Origin: Dermacentor variabilis | Lineage: Eukaryota; Arthropoda; Arachnida; Ixodida; Ixodidae | Length of the DNA: 64,000 bases | Direction of reading: 5' to 3' | Assembly: GCF_050947875.1 (NCBI RefSeq) | Contig: NC_134568.1 | Coordinates: forward strand, 201,119,043-201,183,042 | Part shown: in pieces, positions 23,648-35,352 of the stretch | Position numbering within the stretch: the stretch's first letter is position 1 | How the letters are laid out: the number at the start of each line of letters is the position of its first letter | Notes under the pieces: model-generated | Told to the model about the DNA's origin: nothing | The model's input: the letters and a program-made list of their open reading frames with translations, nothing else | Database searches by the model: none | Position numbers and translations under genes: made by a program

Positions 23648-23865
23648 CCGGACATCTCGCTTTCCGGGTCGCGGCACCAAATCCCGGCCGCGGAGGCCAC
23701 ATTTCCATGGGGGAGAAATGCAAAAGCACTCGTGTATCGCGTATTGGGTGCACGTCAAAGAACCCCAGGTGGTAAAAATTAACATGGAGTCCACCACTAC
23801 GGCGTGCCTTATTATCAGATCGTGGTTTTGGCACGTAAAACCGCAAAATTTTATTTTATCTTCCT
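23648..23865 (+). mobile_element. SINE type 2, head-truncated copy
   Basis: The body matches the copies at 35353, 44175, 44905 and 52690: GGCCGCGGAGGCCACATTTC, CACGTCAAAGAACCCCAGG, ACTACGGCGTGCCTTATTAT, GGTTTTGGCACGTAAAACC, then an AT-rich tail. The tRNA-like head is reduced to CAAATCCCGGCC (B-box remnant). Confidence 0.8.
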
Positions 23866-23973
23866 TTTCGCAAGGGACCCTTGCCGAAAATGAGATACAC
23901 CTTTGCCGTTTGTCACCCCGCGTGACCGCCTTTCTGGTAGATGTCCCCTAGTCGAAAGGCCTTCGGAGTACCC

Positions 23974-24617
<644 letters not shown>

Positions 24618-24735
24618 AATGCGGAGAGAGAGAGAGAGAAGGGAGGAAGGAAAGGCAGGGAGGTTAGCCAGACTGAGTCCAGTTTGCTACCCTACACGTG
24701 GGGAGGGGTATGGAGGAGTGAAAGAGAAAATGTGG
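24618..24735 (-). repeat. LINE 3'-UTR fragment
   Basis: A GA-rich run is followed by GGCAGGGAGGTTAGCC and CCAGTTTGCTACCCTACACG, as at the 3' end of the LINE at 11947-13865. Interpreted as a copy truncated to its 3' UTR. Confidence 0.7.
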
Positions 24736-24850
24736 ATTTGGCTCCCACCTGCCGCAAGTTGTATTTTCGTCCACTTTCATTTGCCTTTTTCTCATGATTT
24801 CTACATTTACATTAAACATAAGAATCAATTTCCTGAATGCTTTCTCTGAC
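24736..24850 (+). mobile_element. SINE type 1 fragment
   Basis: CCCACCTGCCGCAAGTTGT and CGTCCACTTTCATT are the reverse complement of the corresponding part of the SINE at 7330-7620. Most of the tRNA head is missing. It abuts the LINE 3'-UTR fragment in opposite orientation. Confidence 0.6.
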
Positions 24851-24885
24851 TTCATTGTTTTTTCGCTTGGTTGGGACTAACGAAA

Positions 24886-24942
24886 AATCGAGCGCCTCGG
24901 ATCCGTCCATTTTTTCACAATCGAGCGCCTCGGATCCGTCCA
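24886..24942. repeat. Short direct duplication
   Basis: A 24-bp sequence starting AATCGAGCGCCTCGG occurs at 24886-24909 and again at 24919-24942 (33-bp period). Confidence 0.9.
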
Positions 24943-26269
24943 AGCATTTCGGTCTAACGAATTATGTTTTAGTCACCGAACATATGTGTCAATTTTACGG
25001 GTGCAATAGTTCTTTATTTAATTTTTCGATTTATTTATTTATTTATTTTTGCCTAGAACTTGCTTTGAAACAAAACCCGCAGAAAACATTTTTTACATTT
25101 TTTCTCCCTCTACATTTCATGCAGGATGGTGGGCCATACTGATGGGCGTCGCCTTCTTGGGATGTCCGTCCGCGGCAAAGCCTGACGGTGGTAAGTGTTT
25201 CACTTCAGGATGTCTGACAACTGACATTCACCGCCTTCCTCTGTCTCTCTCTTCCCCTTCCCCCTGCGCATATGGTAGTCACCCAGACGCTTTTCACTTA
25301 TTAACATCCCCGCCTTGTCTTTGTTTTTTTTTCTCTCTCTCTCTCCATCTGAAATGTCGCATTACGGCGTTACAACACGAAGAGTTACCGCTCTTCTTGC
25401 ACCGTTAGTGCGCCTGCCAGATGCACCCTGCGAATGTAAAGTCACGGTGAGCGCAATACAGCTAGCATGCACGCAGCAGGAAGCTGATCGACCATGGCGC
25501 CTACGATAACGGCAGAGCATTATCGCTCTAACGTTGCTGGCTGTCAAAGCAATACAGTACGAGGCAAAGAAAATAACGGCGCAAACTAGACGAGGACAAA
25601 GAACCGGCGTTTTTTGCGCCGTTACTTTCTTGGAATTATGACTCAACAACCAGCTCGTCACGAAGGTCCTGCACAATATCAGGGTTTCTTTCTTTCTCTC
25701 TCTTTCTCTCTTTCGTATATACTTGATATGTTCCTTATCAAGTGAAAAAGGAAAAGAAAATTAGTTATGTACATGCGCACTCCCGAATAAACAGACAATA
25801 AATTTAATAATTAATCACACTTTCTTTTTCACACTTTTCGCGCACTCCTATACATTCAAATGATAAGCTACACCAAACTACAGGCACGAATTAACCACTC
25901 AGGTCGGTACTAAGCCACCGGCAAAACTAAACAATCGCTCTCGACAAGCCAGCCCTGTGCCGCTACTTTTTTTTTTTTTTCGCGCTCGTGTGCGGGTCAG
26001 GGATGGACAAAACTTGGAACAGCCGGGAAGAGACGATTTATCTGGAGCTAAGCGCATGGCACCTCGTAAATGTGTCAAACAGAGAGCAAGATAAAGGAAA
26101 ATCCAGACTTTCTTTTTTTCTTTTTTTTTCTTTCATCATTTTGCGCGCCGTGTGATGTGTTTGGTATTCAGTGTCCTCGGTCTTCAATATTTTCAGTTTC
26201 AGTTTTATTACCTTAAAGGTCCCTTTCTGGGGAGCATTACTGAATTATTGAGGAGGAGGAGAGAAGAAC
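24943..26269. other. No gene seen; small palindrome at 25567-25631
   Basis: Unassigned. AATAACGGCGCA at 25571-25583 pairs with TGCGCCGTTACTT at about 25615-25628. CT-rich microsatellite sequence lies at 25682-25715. No supported coding region. Confidence 0.45.
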
Positions 26270-26327
26270 GTTTATTGCGAGAAACAGCGAGAAAGTGGTC
26301 TTTCTTCGCCCTAGGTGGGCGGCTCTC

Positions 26328-28105
26328 TTAGTCCAGAAAGCCGTTGGCTAATGCCGCAGCCCGGGCCCGGTCCACTGGACTTCGCTTATTTTGCAGGCTC
26401 TGTGCCTTTAACGTTGTCTCCCACGTTTCTTCGATCGCTTTTAGCGGTTCTGAGGCATCATCTTGACTGTTTTTCTCGAGGTGTGGGCACACCAGCACCA
26501 TGTGTTGGAGAGTGTCTGGTACGTCACAATATCGGCATAGGTATGAGAATTTGGTGGGATGCATCCTGTGCATGATAATTCTATGGACATACGTATTCGT
26601 TTGTAGTCTGCGGAGGACAGTGGCTTCTTCCTTGCTTAATTTTGGATGTGGTAGAGGACACTGTCTTCTTTCCAGTCGTTAATGTTACAATATTACGGCG
26701 TAGTTGATGGGAATGTCCTCCACCCTCGTCGCTTTCCGGAGACCATGCGGCAGGAAATCCCGGCTGGTATGCTCTCGGGCGACAGCATGTGCTACTTCAT
26801 TTCCTGCCAGGTGTTCGTGGCCTGGGGTCCATGCGACGTAGGTTTCGGGTGGTTCTTGGCGTCTTGTTATTTCCTTTAGAATCTTCACTGCTGCGGCAGA
26901 GATTCGGCCTTTTCGTAGGTTTCTACATGCCGTTTGCGAGTCGCTCAAGATGATTGCTGTGTCTCTACACGTGGCGATGCCGAAGACGATGACCACTTCC
27001 TCCGCCGTTTCTGGATTTCTGGCCGATATGGTGGCAGCGATTAGCTCATTCCGTTGGTCACGGTAATTGCGTATGCTCTTCTACCTGGGTATTTTGCCGC
27101 ATCTGTATATCTCGTGTTGGGGTTCTTTGAGTATTTCTTGCTGAGCGCTCTAACTCTTGCTTGTCTTCCCTCTTTGTGGTATGTTGCATTCATGTCGCGA
27201 GGTATTGGAGCGACTGAGAGAGAGTCACGAAGAAGTGGCGGCAATGGGGCTTTCGCGTCTCAGTCTTTTATGAAGTTTTCGCTGTATGCGAATTTGCGAA
27301 GTACTGCTCTGCCTGTTTGAGTCAGCTTAAGGCGTTCCAGCTGGCTGGCTCTGTGTGCTTCACTCATTTCTTCCCAGGTGTTATGGAGGCCAAGTTTGAG
27401 GAGTGTCGTGGTTGAGGTCGTACTGGCGAGTCCTAGTGCGCTCTTGATTGCTTTTCTTATGATGATGTTGAGTTTTTCAATTTCTGCTTTCTTGAGGAGT
27501 AGATACGGGGTGCCATATGTGATCCGGCTTATAAGGAGTGCTTGGATTAATTGGACGGTTTGTTGCTCTTTTAAGTCCTCTTCTTTGAATAGTTATACGC
27601 CTAATGAGATGGGTTACTTCTCTTAGGGTCATCTGAAGCTTCGGAAGGGTAGCTGCGCCAGAACCGTCTTTATGTCTTGTGAAGCCAAGGACGCGGAGGG
27701 AGCCTACTTGCTGATATTGATTCCATTGATTCTGACGTTGGGATCTGGGGCGTCGTAGGCTGGTGGTCTTCCCCGGGTCCTTGCCTTGAGTATAAGTAGC
27801 TCTGATTTTTAGGGGCGCACTGGAGACCGCATCTTGAGAGGTACTGTTCTATCTGATCGATTGCCTCTTGGACAATGGTTTGCTGTTTGCCGGTTGTGGA
27901 TGCTTTTGTCCATAACGTTATATCGTCGGCGTATATTGCATGGCTTAAATCTTCGAGGCCATCGAGTTGTTGCGGGAGCTTAATCATGGCGAGATTGAAC
28001 AGCAAAGTTGAAATGACTGACCCTTGTGGAGTTCGTTTGTTGGGCATTTCGAACTTGTCGCTTCGGATGTTGCCGATACCCACCGTAGCCGTGCGATCTT
28101 TGAGA
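26328..28105 (-). pseudogene. LINE ORF2, distal part: RT palm to RNase H and C-terminus
   Basis: The frame resumes after the Penelope insertion with KRTPQGSVISTLLFNLAM and the intact catalytic motif YADD in HAIYADDITLWT (about 27900). RNase H shows its first Asp in YTDAAKYPGRRAYA (about 27110), LSDSQTA (about 26930) and TPGHEHLAGNEVAHAVA near the end (about 26800). The C-terminal segment is CRYCDVPDTLQHMVLVCP at 26530-26470, ending NGFLD. Frame changes occur near 27670, 27245, 27040 and 26690. This is the 3' half of an ORF2 that in active relatives nicks DNA, reverse transcribes and degrades template RNA. Not functional here. Confidence 0.85.
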
Positions 28106-28107
28106 AA

Positions 28108-30707
28108 GTCATTATTGGAATGCATCACGTAACCGCACAAAAACAAGGGACAAAGAAGGAACACACAAGACAGGCGCGGAACTTCAACTAAGATTTACTC
28201 CGGGAAATCCCACATTTATACAAGTATCATAATCAGACTTGCTAATCATCAGACCGCCATCACTCGACGTTGGCATGCGGGCGTGAGTGCCACAAATTTG
28301 CTTGTAAATATTTGAACTCTTTATCGCTCAATGACACTGAAGAGCTGCTTACACAGCTGCCAGATTGCATTTTTATACAGTAAGCTTCATAGATTTCTCG
28401 GCTCAGTTGTGACGCAAACATCTTCAAGACTTTAGTGTCGCGCGCGGAACCTAGGCGTGTGATTACGACAGTGGCGACAATGGTCAGCCAGTTTGCCACC
28501 CCCCGCCAATCCTACTCCTGCGCGGTGCTCCTGCAGTCTGACGTTTAGGCACCGTCCCGTCTGCCCTATGTAGCTATTGCCACATGAGAGAGGTATCTGG
28601 TACACTACCCCTATTCTGCATGGGACGAACCTGTCGACGTGCTTGATACCACATTCATTTCTTTTGTTCTTACCCTGCACCATGTTGCACATGCCCGCCA
28701 GTTTTTTGGGCGCCGTGAAAACCACCGGTACTTCACATTTTTCAGCCACCTTTTTGAGGCAGTGGGGGATTTGGTGGTAGTACGGGATGGGGGCAACAGG
28801 TCTACGACGTTGCGGCTCTACGCTTGGGCGGAGCTCTGATGGGCCCCGCGCTTCCTTGGCAAGAGTTTCTAGCACCGAGGTGACCATATCATACTGAAAT
28901 CCTGCGCTGTGCAGTCTTTGCAACTGTAAGAACACGCTATGTTGCATTTCATGCTGGCAGGACTTATCAAGAGCAGCACGCAGGCAGTTTTCTTTCAATT
29001 CCTCTTTTTACAAGCTTCGTATGAGCAGACTGGTAGTTTAAAATACCTTTTTTTTTTTGATCGAGGCTGATACCTCCAGCACGCATGGGTTCCAGCAATA
29101 ATAATGAAAATGTCCAGGAACTGCAGGCATCCATGTGAAGGCAACTCAAAGGTGAAACTCAACCCAAACGCGCTTTCATGGAAAATTTCAAGAACACGCT
29201 CTACTGCGGTTGAACCGCCTCCCTCCCCAACCCCTTTCAAAAAAATGGCATAATCGTCAACATATCTAAAAATCTTAGCCGAGTAGGCTGTGTCAATGCG
29301 TTCAGCAATTCGATTGTCACAATATGATAAAAATATGTCACTTAATAAAGGGGCAATACAAGAACCAATGCACACTCCGCGCTTTTGGACGAAGTTCTTT
29401 CCTTCGAAATTAACGATGGTCGATGCCAGATAAAAATGAAGAATTTCTAAAAAGTCGTCCACACTTACACCACATGCGTTCTGAAAGGCCACAGGGCCGT
29501 AGTCGTAATGGAGTCTCTAATGGCGCATAGCAATATGTCTTGTGGAATGGAATAAAATAGGTCAATGACATCAATGGAAAACGAAAACAACGGTTCCCTC
29601 GAGCCTTCATGATCACGAAGAAATGTGATAAGCTCCTCAGAATTCATTATCATGAACGGGTCCTCAAATCTGAGCAAGCGCAAGTGTTTCTGCAGAAACT
29701 TTGAGACCGTCCCCTGCCACGTGTCACGTTCCGATACGATGGCTCGGAAAGCAATGCCTTCTTTATGCGTTTTCGCGGAGAAGAAAATGCTAAGCGCTCC
29801 GCTCTTCGCACCCTTGATACCCAAACCAAGATTTTTCAGGTTACACCAATCACACAGACCCAACGCTAGCTTTTTTAGCTTAGCGGCAGTGCACGTCTTG
29901 ATGGAAAAATTTTTTGCGACAGCTTCCCTCGCTTTCTGACGAAATAACGAATTTCGTAGAACCGTAAAACTACCTTCTTTATCAGAAATCATTAAAGCCA
30001 GATCATTCTGCTTGAGGTACTCGACAGTTCGCTTAACATCTCGCTGCTGGTTCTGCTTGGACCGCTTCACTGCTAGTGAGTTTACCCCTTCTGAAATACA
30101 TAGGCCTTTTTCATCCTCGGGCGCGCGTCTTGCAATGTTCTTGACAATAGATAGGAGCTCTTTGGGTTGAATACAGAACTTAGGTCCTTTAGATAAGACC
30201 GAATCAACACTCTTTGGCACATCGCAGTGTCCAATATATGAAACCTTTCCTGGAGACACATTTACCTTTTTTCGAAACTTTGCCCAATCGAGGAGCGCTG
30301 GAAGGCACAGGGACCACAGCAGCTCGATAAAATGGTTACATTCGCGAGAGTACCTCCTGTACAAGGCTTCAATGTTCTGGATTCCCTCCACTTGGGACGC
30401 TGCGAACACCCGCAGGCATCCTTGAATATGTCGCACTTGCCTCCATAGTTCAGACCTGAGTATCTTCATCATCCTGGTAGAATGCCTTTTCGAGGGAGTG
30501 CACGGGTAGAAGAGGAGAACAATTTCCGGAAGGACGAGCCGATGGTTCAGGGCGAAGGCACACACACGCGCACGACAACCGATGATTGCCGCTAAACTAA
30601 CAAGGGTAGCATTCGAATTCACACATAGAAAGGCAGGAAGAACAGGGCCTATTAAACTAGAAAGTAACATATTTACCAGGGATAAGCGGGCTAGTTGGTG
30701 GTCGTTA
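28108..30707 (-). mobile_element. Penelope-like element with GIY-YIG endonuclease, main copy
   Basis: The copy runs from its 5' junction with the partial copy (30707) to its 3' end TGCATTCCAATAA (28108). Its 3' terminal ~400 bp is repeated at 30708-31120 in the same orientation. This is the head-to-tail arrangement that gives Penelope elements pseudo-LTRs. It lies inside the RT region of an older LINE. The RT and GIY-YIG motifs are listed under the coding entry. Penelope-like elements are a separate retroelement class whose RT is closest to telomerase. Confidence 0.85.
28260..30700 (-). pseudogene. Penelope-like RT plus GIY-YIG protein, frameshifted
   Basis: Minus-strand frames join in order. 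The 30700-29465 part has an N-terminal region, FFSAKTHKEG, FSIDVIDLFYSIPQDILL (palm, catalytic Asp) and ends in out-of-frame sequence. The 29492-28995 part has GVCIGSCIAPLLSDIFL and the catalytic motif YVDDYAIF. The 28998-28432 part has CGIKHVDRFVPC (zinc-binding-like), then VVYQIPLSCGNSYIGQTGR, the GIY-YIG core with conserved Arg, and LQEHR. Frames change near 29470, 28995 and 28430. All catalytic motifs are present, so decay is mild. In the family the GIY-YIG domain nicks DNA for target-primed copying. Alternative assignments are unlikely given the paired RT and GIY-YIG. Confidence 0.88.
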
Positions 30708-31290
30708 TTGGAATGCATCATGTAACCGCACAAAAACAAGGGACAAAGAAGGAACACACAAGACAGGCGCGGAACTTCAACTAAGATTTACTCCGGGAAA
30801 TCCCACATTTATACAAGTATCATAATCACACTTGCTAATCACCAGACAACCATCACTCGACGTTTGCATGCGGGCGTGAGTGCCACAAATTTACTTGTAA
30901 ATATTTGAACTCTTTATCGCTCAATGACACTGAAGAGCTGCTTACGCAGCTGCCAGATTGCATTTTTATGCAGTAAGCTTCATAGATTTCTCGGCTCAGT
31001 TGTGGCGCAAACATCTTCAAGACTTTAGTGTCGCGGAACCTAGGCGTGCAATTACGACAGTGGCGACAATGGTCAGCCAGTTTGCCACCCCCCGCTTGTC
31101 GACGTCCTTGATACCACATTCATTTCTTTTGTTCTTACCCTGCACCATGTTGCACATGCCCGCCAGTTTTTTTGGGCGCCGTGAAAACCACCGGTACTTC
31201 ACATTTTTCAGCCACCTTTTTGAGGCGGTGGGAGATTTGGTGGTAGTACGGGATGGGGCAACAGGTCTACGACGTTGCGGCTCTACGCTA
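30708..31290 (-). mobile_element. Partial upstream Penelope-like copy (pseudo-LTR)
   Basis: Highly similar to 28108-28825. Relative to the main copy it lacks about 120 bp corresponding to about 28506-28625, which removes the GIY-YIG core. It is cut off at CTCTACGC (28823 equivalent). It therefore contains the end of the protein and the 3' UTR only. It sits head-to-tail with the main copy and forms the left pseudo-LTR in sense orientation. Confidence 0.82.
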
Positions 31291-32330
31291 AGTCGTGTCG
31301 CTAAGACTCTACGAAAAGTCGTGTACGTATTGGGTAGGTCCGGATTCCACAGTTTCTGTCTTGGAGATTCTAGAGGATTGCTTCATGCTTCACAATATCG
31401 GAGGCTCCTTTTACATCTATTGTTAAAATAGAGAACTTTTTGTGGCGTTCTAGGTAGTCCAAGTGGTCTTCCTTGAGCTGTAGTAGTATATCTTGTGCTG
31501 AGAGGAGCTGTCGGAAGTCAAGCATTGTGTCAGGCATGGGTCCTGAGTCTTCGAGGTATGTGGTGAGGCCACGGAGTAAGACATTTAGGAGGGGAAACTC
31601 CCGTCAGCGCGAGCGAGCGCGGGCGACCAGATAAGGTCACAATTGTTGTACGCGTCGACGGGGCCGCCTTGGATATTCCTATTGTAAAGGTGACGCCGGG
31701 ATTTGTATCCCTGGACACACTGTTTCCTATTCGAGTCGTTAGTTTAGGATCATTCCAGAGGGTGAGGTGATTCTGTTGCACCGAATCCTGCACTCGCGCT
31801 CCTTTCTTGGTCGTGTGCTGGTAACCCCATGCTGTGTGGAGGGCATTAAAATCCCCCATTATTACGAGTTTGTGGCCTTTAGATAGTCTTCTGGCTTGCG
31901 TAATGAAGTTTACAAAGTCGGATAACGGATACCTAGGTGGACTATATAAGTATAGCACGTATAGTCTTTGGTGTGTCTTTTTCTCAGGTAGCACTTCCAC
32001 TAGAGTCTGTTCCACGGTTGTTCCCTGGATTGTGTGATCTTGCGTGGTGAGATTTTTCTTCGTCAGGATGGCTGTTCTCTGAGATCCGGTGTGTGTATCA
32101 TATCCCTGTATGCGCAGATTGGTGGGATAAGTTTCTTGGATAGCGATGATATCCGGTTCTTCCAGTTTAGTCACTTCTTGGACGTTTGTTCTTTTGGTTC
32201 GGATAGAGTGACAGTTCCATTGCCACAACTTCATTGGGAGTTGTGGTAATCTCTTCTTCGTATTACTCGAAATCTTGTACGATATCGTTGTTTTCGCCCC
32301 GGGCCATGGATTCCGGTCTGGCTGCATTGT
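31291..32330 (-). pseudogene. LINE ORF2, proximal part: AP-like endonuclease and RT fingers
   Basis: The frame at 32327-31530 (minus) carries an endonuclease/exonuclease/phosphatase fold: LWQWNCHSIRTK near the start, IIAIQETYP with the catalytic Glu, LYSPPRYP, then VIMGDFNALHTAWG with the Asp-x-Asn and GVTFTIG towards the end (usually D and SH motifs, here degraded). After a frame change the RT begins (about 31600-31330: LSAQDILLQLKEDHLDYLE and LTIDVKGASDIVKHEA, the first palm Asp). The sequence is then broken by the Penelope insertion. The endonuclease in this family makes the target-site nick. Confidence 0.85.
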
Positions 32331-32399
32331 GGAGGTCTTTACGCGCTTTCTTGCGAGCCGTGTCGGTGTTGTTGAGCAGCTTCTCTACTTTGGCTTTCG

Positions 32400-33242
32400 T
32401 TACGTGGTTCTGCTTGGCATAGGACATGAAGTTGCTGAGGTCTTGGAGAGTACCATGGATGGGGCCAGCTGAGCGGTGATGTGTTGCTGGAGCTGTTGTG
32501 TTATCTCCTCTGCAAAAGTGGTCATGGCATCCTGTATCTGCTTCCGCACCTCCATTGTTACAATTTCCTGGATTCTTTCTTCCGTAAGGGGCGGTGGGAT
32601 GTTTGGCATTCCTTGAGGTTTCGAGGCTTGATTGGCGGTGTTTTGTTCTTTGCACCTTTGTATGAGCTTGTCAATGAGAGCTTGATGATTTTGGAGTTGT
32701 GCTCGCAGATCTCCTTCGGTTTCCATGGGTTCTTGTGCTCGTGTGTTTCCTCCTGCAGCGTCTGCATACGTGACTCGCTTTTGTGGGTTGCGTGTACGGG
32801 ATCCAGACCGTGATCTTGACCGGGGCCCATCGTTTGCTTGACCGCCTGTTGATTTCGAGTCACTTCTGGACCTGCGTGAACTGTGTAGTGAGGTGCTGCT
32901 TGATACGGATAGTGCCGGGAAGTCTGGGTCTGAATTTGAGTTCCATCTGCGTTGCTGCTCTTGGATCTTGTTTTTCCATTGCAGTCTGATCTTGTACGGT
33001 GGTGGATTTGGTTTCAGTTTATGTCGGCACCCCTTTCCTGCTGTCTCATGGGGTTGTTGATAGATTTTACAACTGGGTTGGCAGTCATGGTCTTCCGGTT
33101 GATTTTCCATCCCGCATATGTAGCAGAAGTTGATAAGGGGTTTCGGGCAGATATCTTGCCGGTGCCCTAGTTCTCCGCACGTTCTGTAGTATTGCACGGA
33201 TTTCCTGTATGGTTTGCAGCGGTAGTCACAGCATTTATATAT
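32400..33242 (-). pseudogene. LINE ORF1 (Gag-like), C-terminal part
   Basis: Zinc-knuckle segments appear early: RTCGELGHRQDICPKP and FCYICGMENQPEDHDC. An arginine/serine-rich stretch follows (RSRSRSGSRTRNPQKRVTYA) and then a glutamine-rich, possibly coiled-coil C-terminus (EEITQQLQQHITAQLAP). Such ORF1 proteins bind element RNA. The N-terminal half is at 34014-34571 beyond an inserted LTR-element fragment; reading frames can be followed on both sides of the junctions. Confidence 0.8.
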
Positions 33243-34013
33243 TGTAACGTAGATTGAAGACGGAGTCTTACAAAATAGATGTTTCTCTTTAATGGCGGGC
33301 CAGAAGAAGAGCGTGCAGCTTACGCACTTCATCGTCTTTCGTGGCACCGACCTTTGCGCGCGCCGTCCAGCGGTGCGGAAGCCCCACATCTTTGTGTCAA
33401 TTGCCCGCCATGCGAAAAGCGACCGTCTCGGTCGCGTCAAAAAGTTCTTTCAGCGACATAAGAAATGGAGCTCATCAGGTGCATATCGGCGTTCACGTAC
33501 GCGCATAGTATGGTTTCATGCGCGCTACATGAACAACTTCAGCGCGAGGGCGACGACGGAGTGAACCGGGGTCAGAACTGCAGGGGACGACTTCGTAGGT
33601 CACGTCACTGAGGCGGCGTGTAACCTTGTAGGGACCAAAATACCGGCAGATCAACTTTTCCGAGAGTCCACGGCGACGGACGAGCGTCCAGACCCACACG
33701 CAGGCGCCGGTATTGTAATGGACGTCGCGTCGACCCTGGTTGTATCGAAGGGTGTCGGTATGCTGTTGGCTCCGGATACGATGCCGAGCAAGCTGGCGTG
33801 CATCTTCGGCTCTTTGTACGAACTCTTCCACGTGTTCGCTGGTCGGGCTATTATCAGCCAGAGGTAGCATGGCGTCAAGTGTTGACCTGACGTGGCGCCC
33901 ATATACAAGTTCGAACGGCGTAAACTGTGTAGTCTCCTGTACAGCAGCGTTATACGCGAAAGTCACATAGGGTAAGATCTCGTCCCACGTATTGTGCTCT
34001 ACGTCAACATACA
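33243..34013 (-). mobile_element. Ty3/gypsy 3' fragment (integrase end plus probable LTR)
   Basis: The fragment interrupts the LINE ORF1. Its minus-strand frame (about 34013-33493) encodes the end of a Ty3/gypsy integrase: a W-x-E-x-L-P-Y-V-x-F-A-Y-N core, TQFTPFELVYGR, then the C-terminal GPY/F-type module ICRYFGPYKVTRRLSDVTYEV, ending HVARMKPYYART. The sequence from 33492 to 33243 is non-coding and ends (sense) in ...CGTTACA, as an LTR would. The upstream three quarters of the element are absent, so it entered as a truncated piece or was reduced by deletion. No target duplication was found. Confidence 0.75.
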
Positions 34014-34571
34014 TGGAGATGTTGTATAGGACGTGCAATCCGTCGAAAGATATGAGTGCAGTTGACGATCTTCCCAGCATGCGTGCTGTGAGAATCGTGT
34101 ATCTTACGTGTACTCGTAGCTTTTAGTAGTTCTTCACTCGTGCCTGGCGGAATGTTGTAGATTACGCCTTTTCTGATGCCATCTGGTGTCCTGACATGTG
34201 CTTTAACTTCGTAAATGGACCCTCCAAGCTGAATGCTCTTTAGGAGCATGTCGTACGCTATTACTATGTTTGGTGTACTTGCGATTATTATATTCTCGAC
34301 ATGTTGCACTTGAATCCGGATGTTGCTAGCTCAGCCATCGGTGGACATCGGTGTCACTGCCACCGATGTCCATTTGGAGAGTTGTAATTTCACCTTAGGT
34401 CTGTAGATGATCTTCGTGTCGTCCGCTGGCAAAGGCGGAAGTCTCAGTTTTCTATAATGTGGCATGTTTCCCGCAATAGGTATTGTTGCTCCGGCTTGCT
34501 GCGTTCGTAATTAGTCTGCTTCCTCGGCTGTGGGTTTTATATGCACCTGAGTCTTCTTACTAACACGCATG
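34014..34571 (-). pseudogene. LINE ORF1 (Gag-like), N-terminal part
   Basis: A start codon at about 34571 opens a frame beginning MRVSKKTQVHIKPTAEEAD that meets a stop. It continues with basic segments and the region GSIYEVKAHVRTPDGIRKGV (34220-34150), conserved in ORF1 of this LINE type. A second in-frame stop lies near 34330. The frame runs into the inserted LTR-element fragment at 34013 after FDG-LHVLYNIS. Placed as ORF1 by position upstream of the zinc knuckles and by the joined frame. Confidence 0.65.
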
Positions 34572-34575
34572 TTCT

Positions 34576-35184
34576 TATCGCTAGTAGAATTGAGCAAAAC
34601 AATGCACTGACGTGCTTCCGAATTCTTAAAAACGACTTGTGAACTTGCTCTGTTCAAAGCGCTGGCTTTAGTCTTATTTCTATGTGTTCCTTTTCGTTAT
34701 GGCCTGCAAAATTTTCGAGGGAACTCATGGCTACAAAATCCGGTTAACTAACGTGACTTTGAGGATATGTAAAAAAAGCAGGCGTAGAAATTTGCAGACA
34801 CGCGGAACTTTTTTGCATATGGGACTTAATTTGGCGAGTCGGCAGTCCTTGAGCGAATAATACAAGCGCGCACACACACACACCCATACAAACACACATA
34901 TCCTGTGTTACTTCCCTACATACGAAGACGAGAGGAGTGCCCTTCGTACAGCTTTGGGGCACTTAGACCACCGTCCTTTCACAGAGGAGGAGATCTTGGG
35001 CCCGTGTCCTCGTACGTCTGCTATGTGCAAGGCCACAACGGTGCTGATACGTTTTTTTTTTTTAAATGCACCAGCCTGTACGACCGCCGGTGACTGATTC
35101 AGCGGTGAGCGCTTGTGTGCGTAATAGTGGAGTCTGTGACCTTCTTTCTTCCTTCTCCTCTTTCAGTCCTTTTCCCGATTACCC
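34576..35184. other. No gene seen
   Basis: May include 5' UTR of the LINE at its left edge. Otherwise unassigned, with a short CA repeat at 34866-34898. Confidence 0.4.
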
Positions 35185-35280
35185 AGTGCATGGTAGCCTA
35201 CCGGGCTCAGCCTGGTTAACCTCCCTACCTTTCCCTTATGACTTATCTCTGTTTCTCTCTTTAATTGTCGGTTCTAGTTA
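35185..35280 (+). repeat. LINE 3'-UTR fragment
   Basis: GGTAGCCTACCGGGCTCAGC, CTGGTTAACCTCCCTACC and CTCTTT tail: same 3'-UTR block as at 11980-12060 but on the + strand. Confidence 0.65.
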
Positions 35281-35352
35281 ATGGTCAGCTTTTAATTAGC
35301 CGGTGTTTCCCTTCCCTTGGCACCAATTCTGCTACTCAGACTACGAGTTATC

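Larger units (their letters stand above)
26270..34575 (-). mobile_element. I-group-type LINE with RNase H, interrupted by two other elements
   Basis: Read on the minus strand the element has ORF1 (34571 to 32400), endonuclease (about 32330-31640), RT (about 31600-31290 and 28105-27250), RNase H (27150-26690), a zinc-binding-like C-terminus (26573-26328) and a short 3' UTR. A tandem Penelope-like insertion (28108-31290) splits the RT and a Ty3/gypsy fragment (33243-34013) splits ORF1. Without the insertions it is about 4.4 kb. Stops and frameshifts show that it is old. The order EN-RT-RNase H is typical of the I group; the exact clade needs a tree. Confidence 0.85.

Noticed and set aside
27670..28164. 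Single gene starting MFLLCPLFLCGYVMHSNND joined to an RT
   Set aside because: The first part is the 3' end of the Penelope-like element (the same start recurs at 30757) and the rest is the older LINE; the join is an insertion junction.
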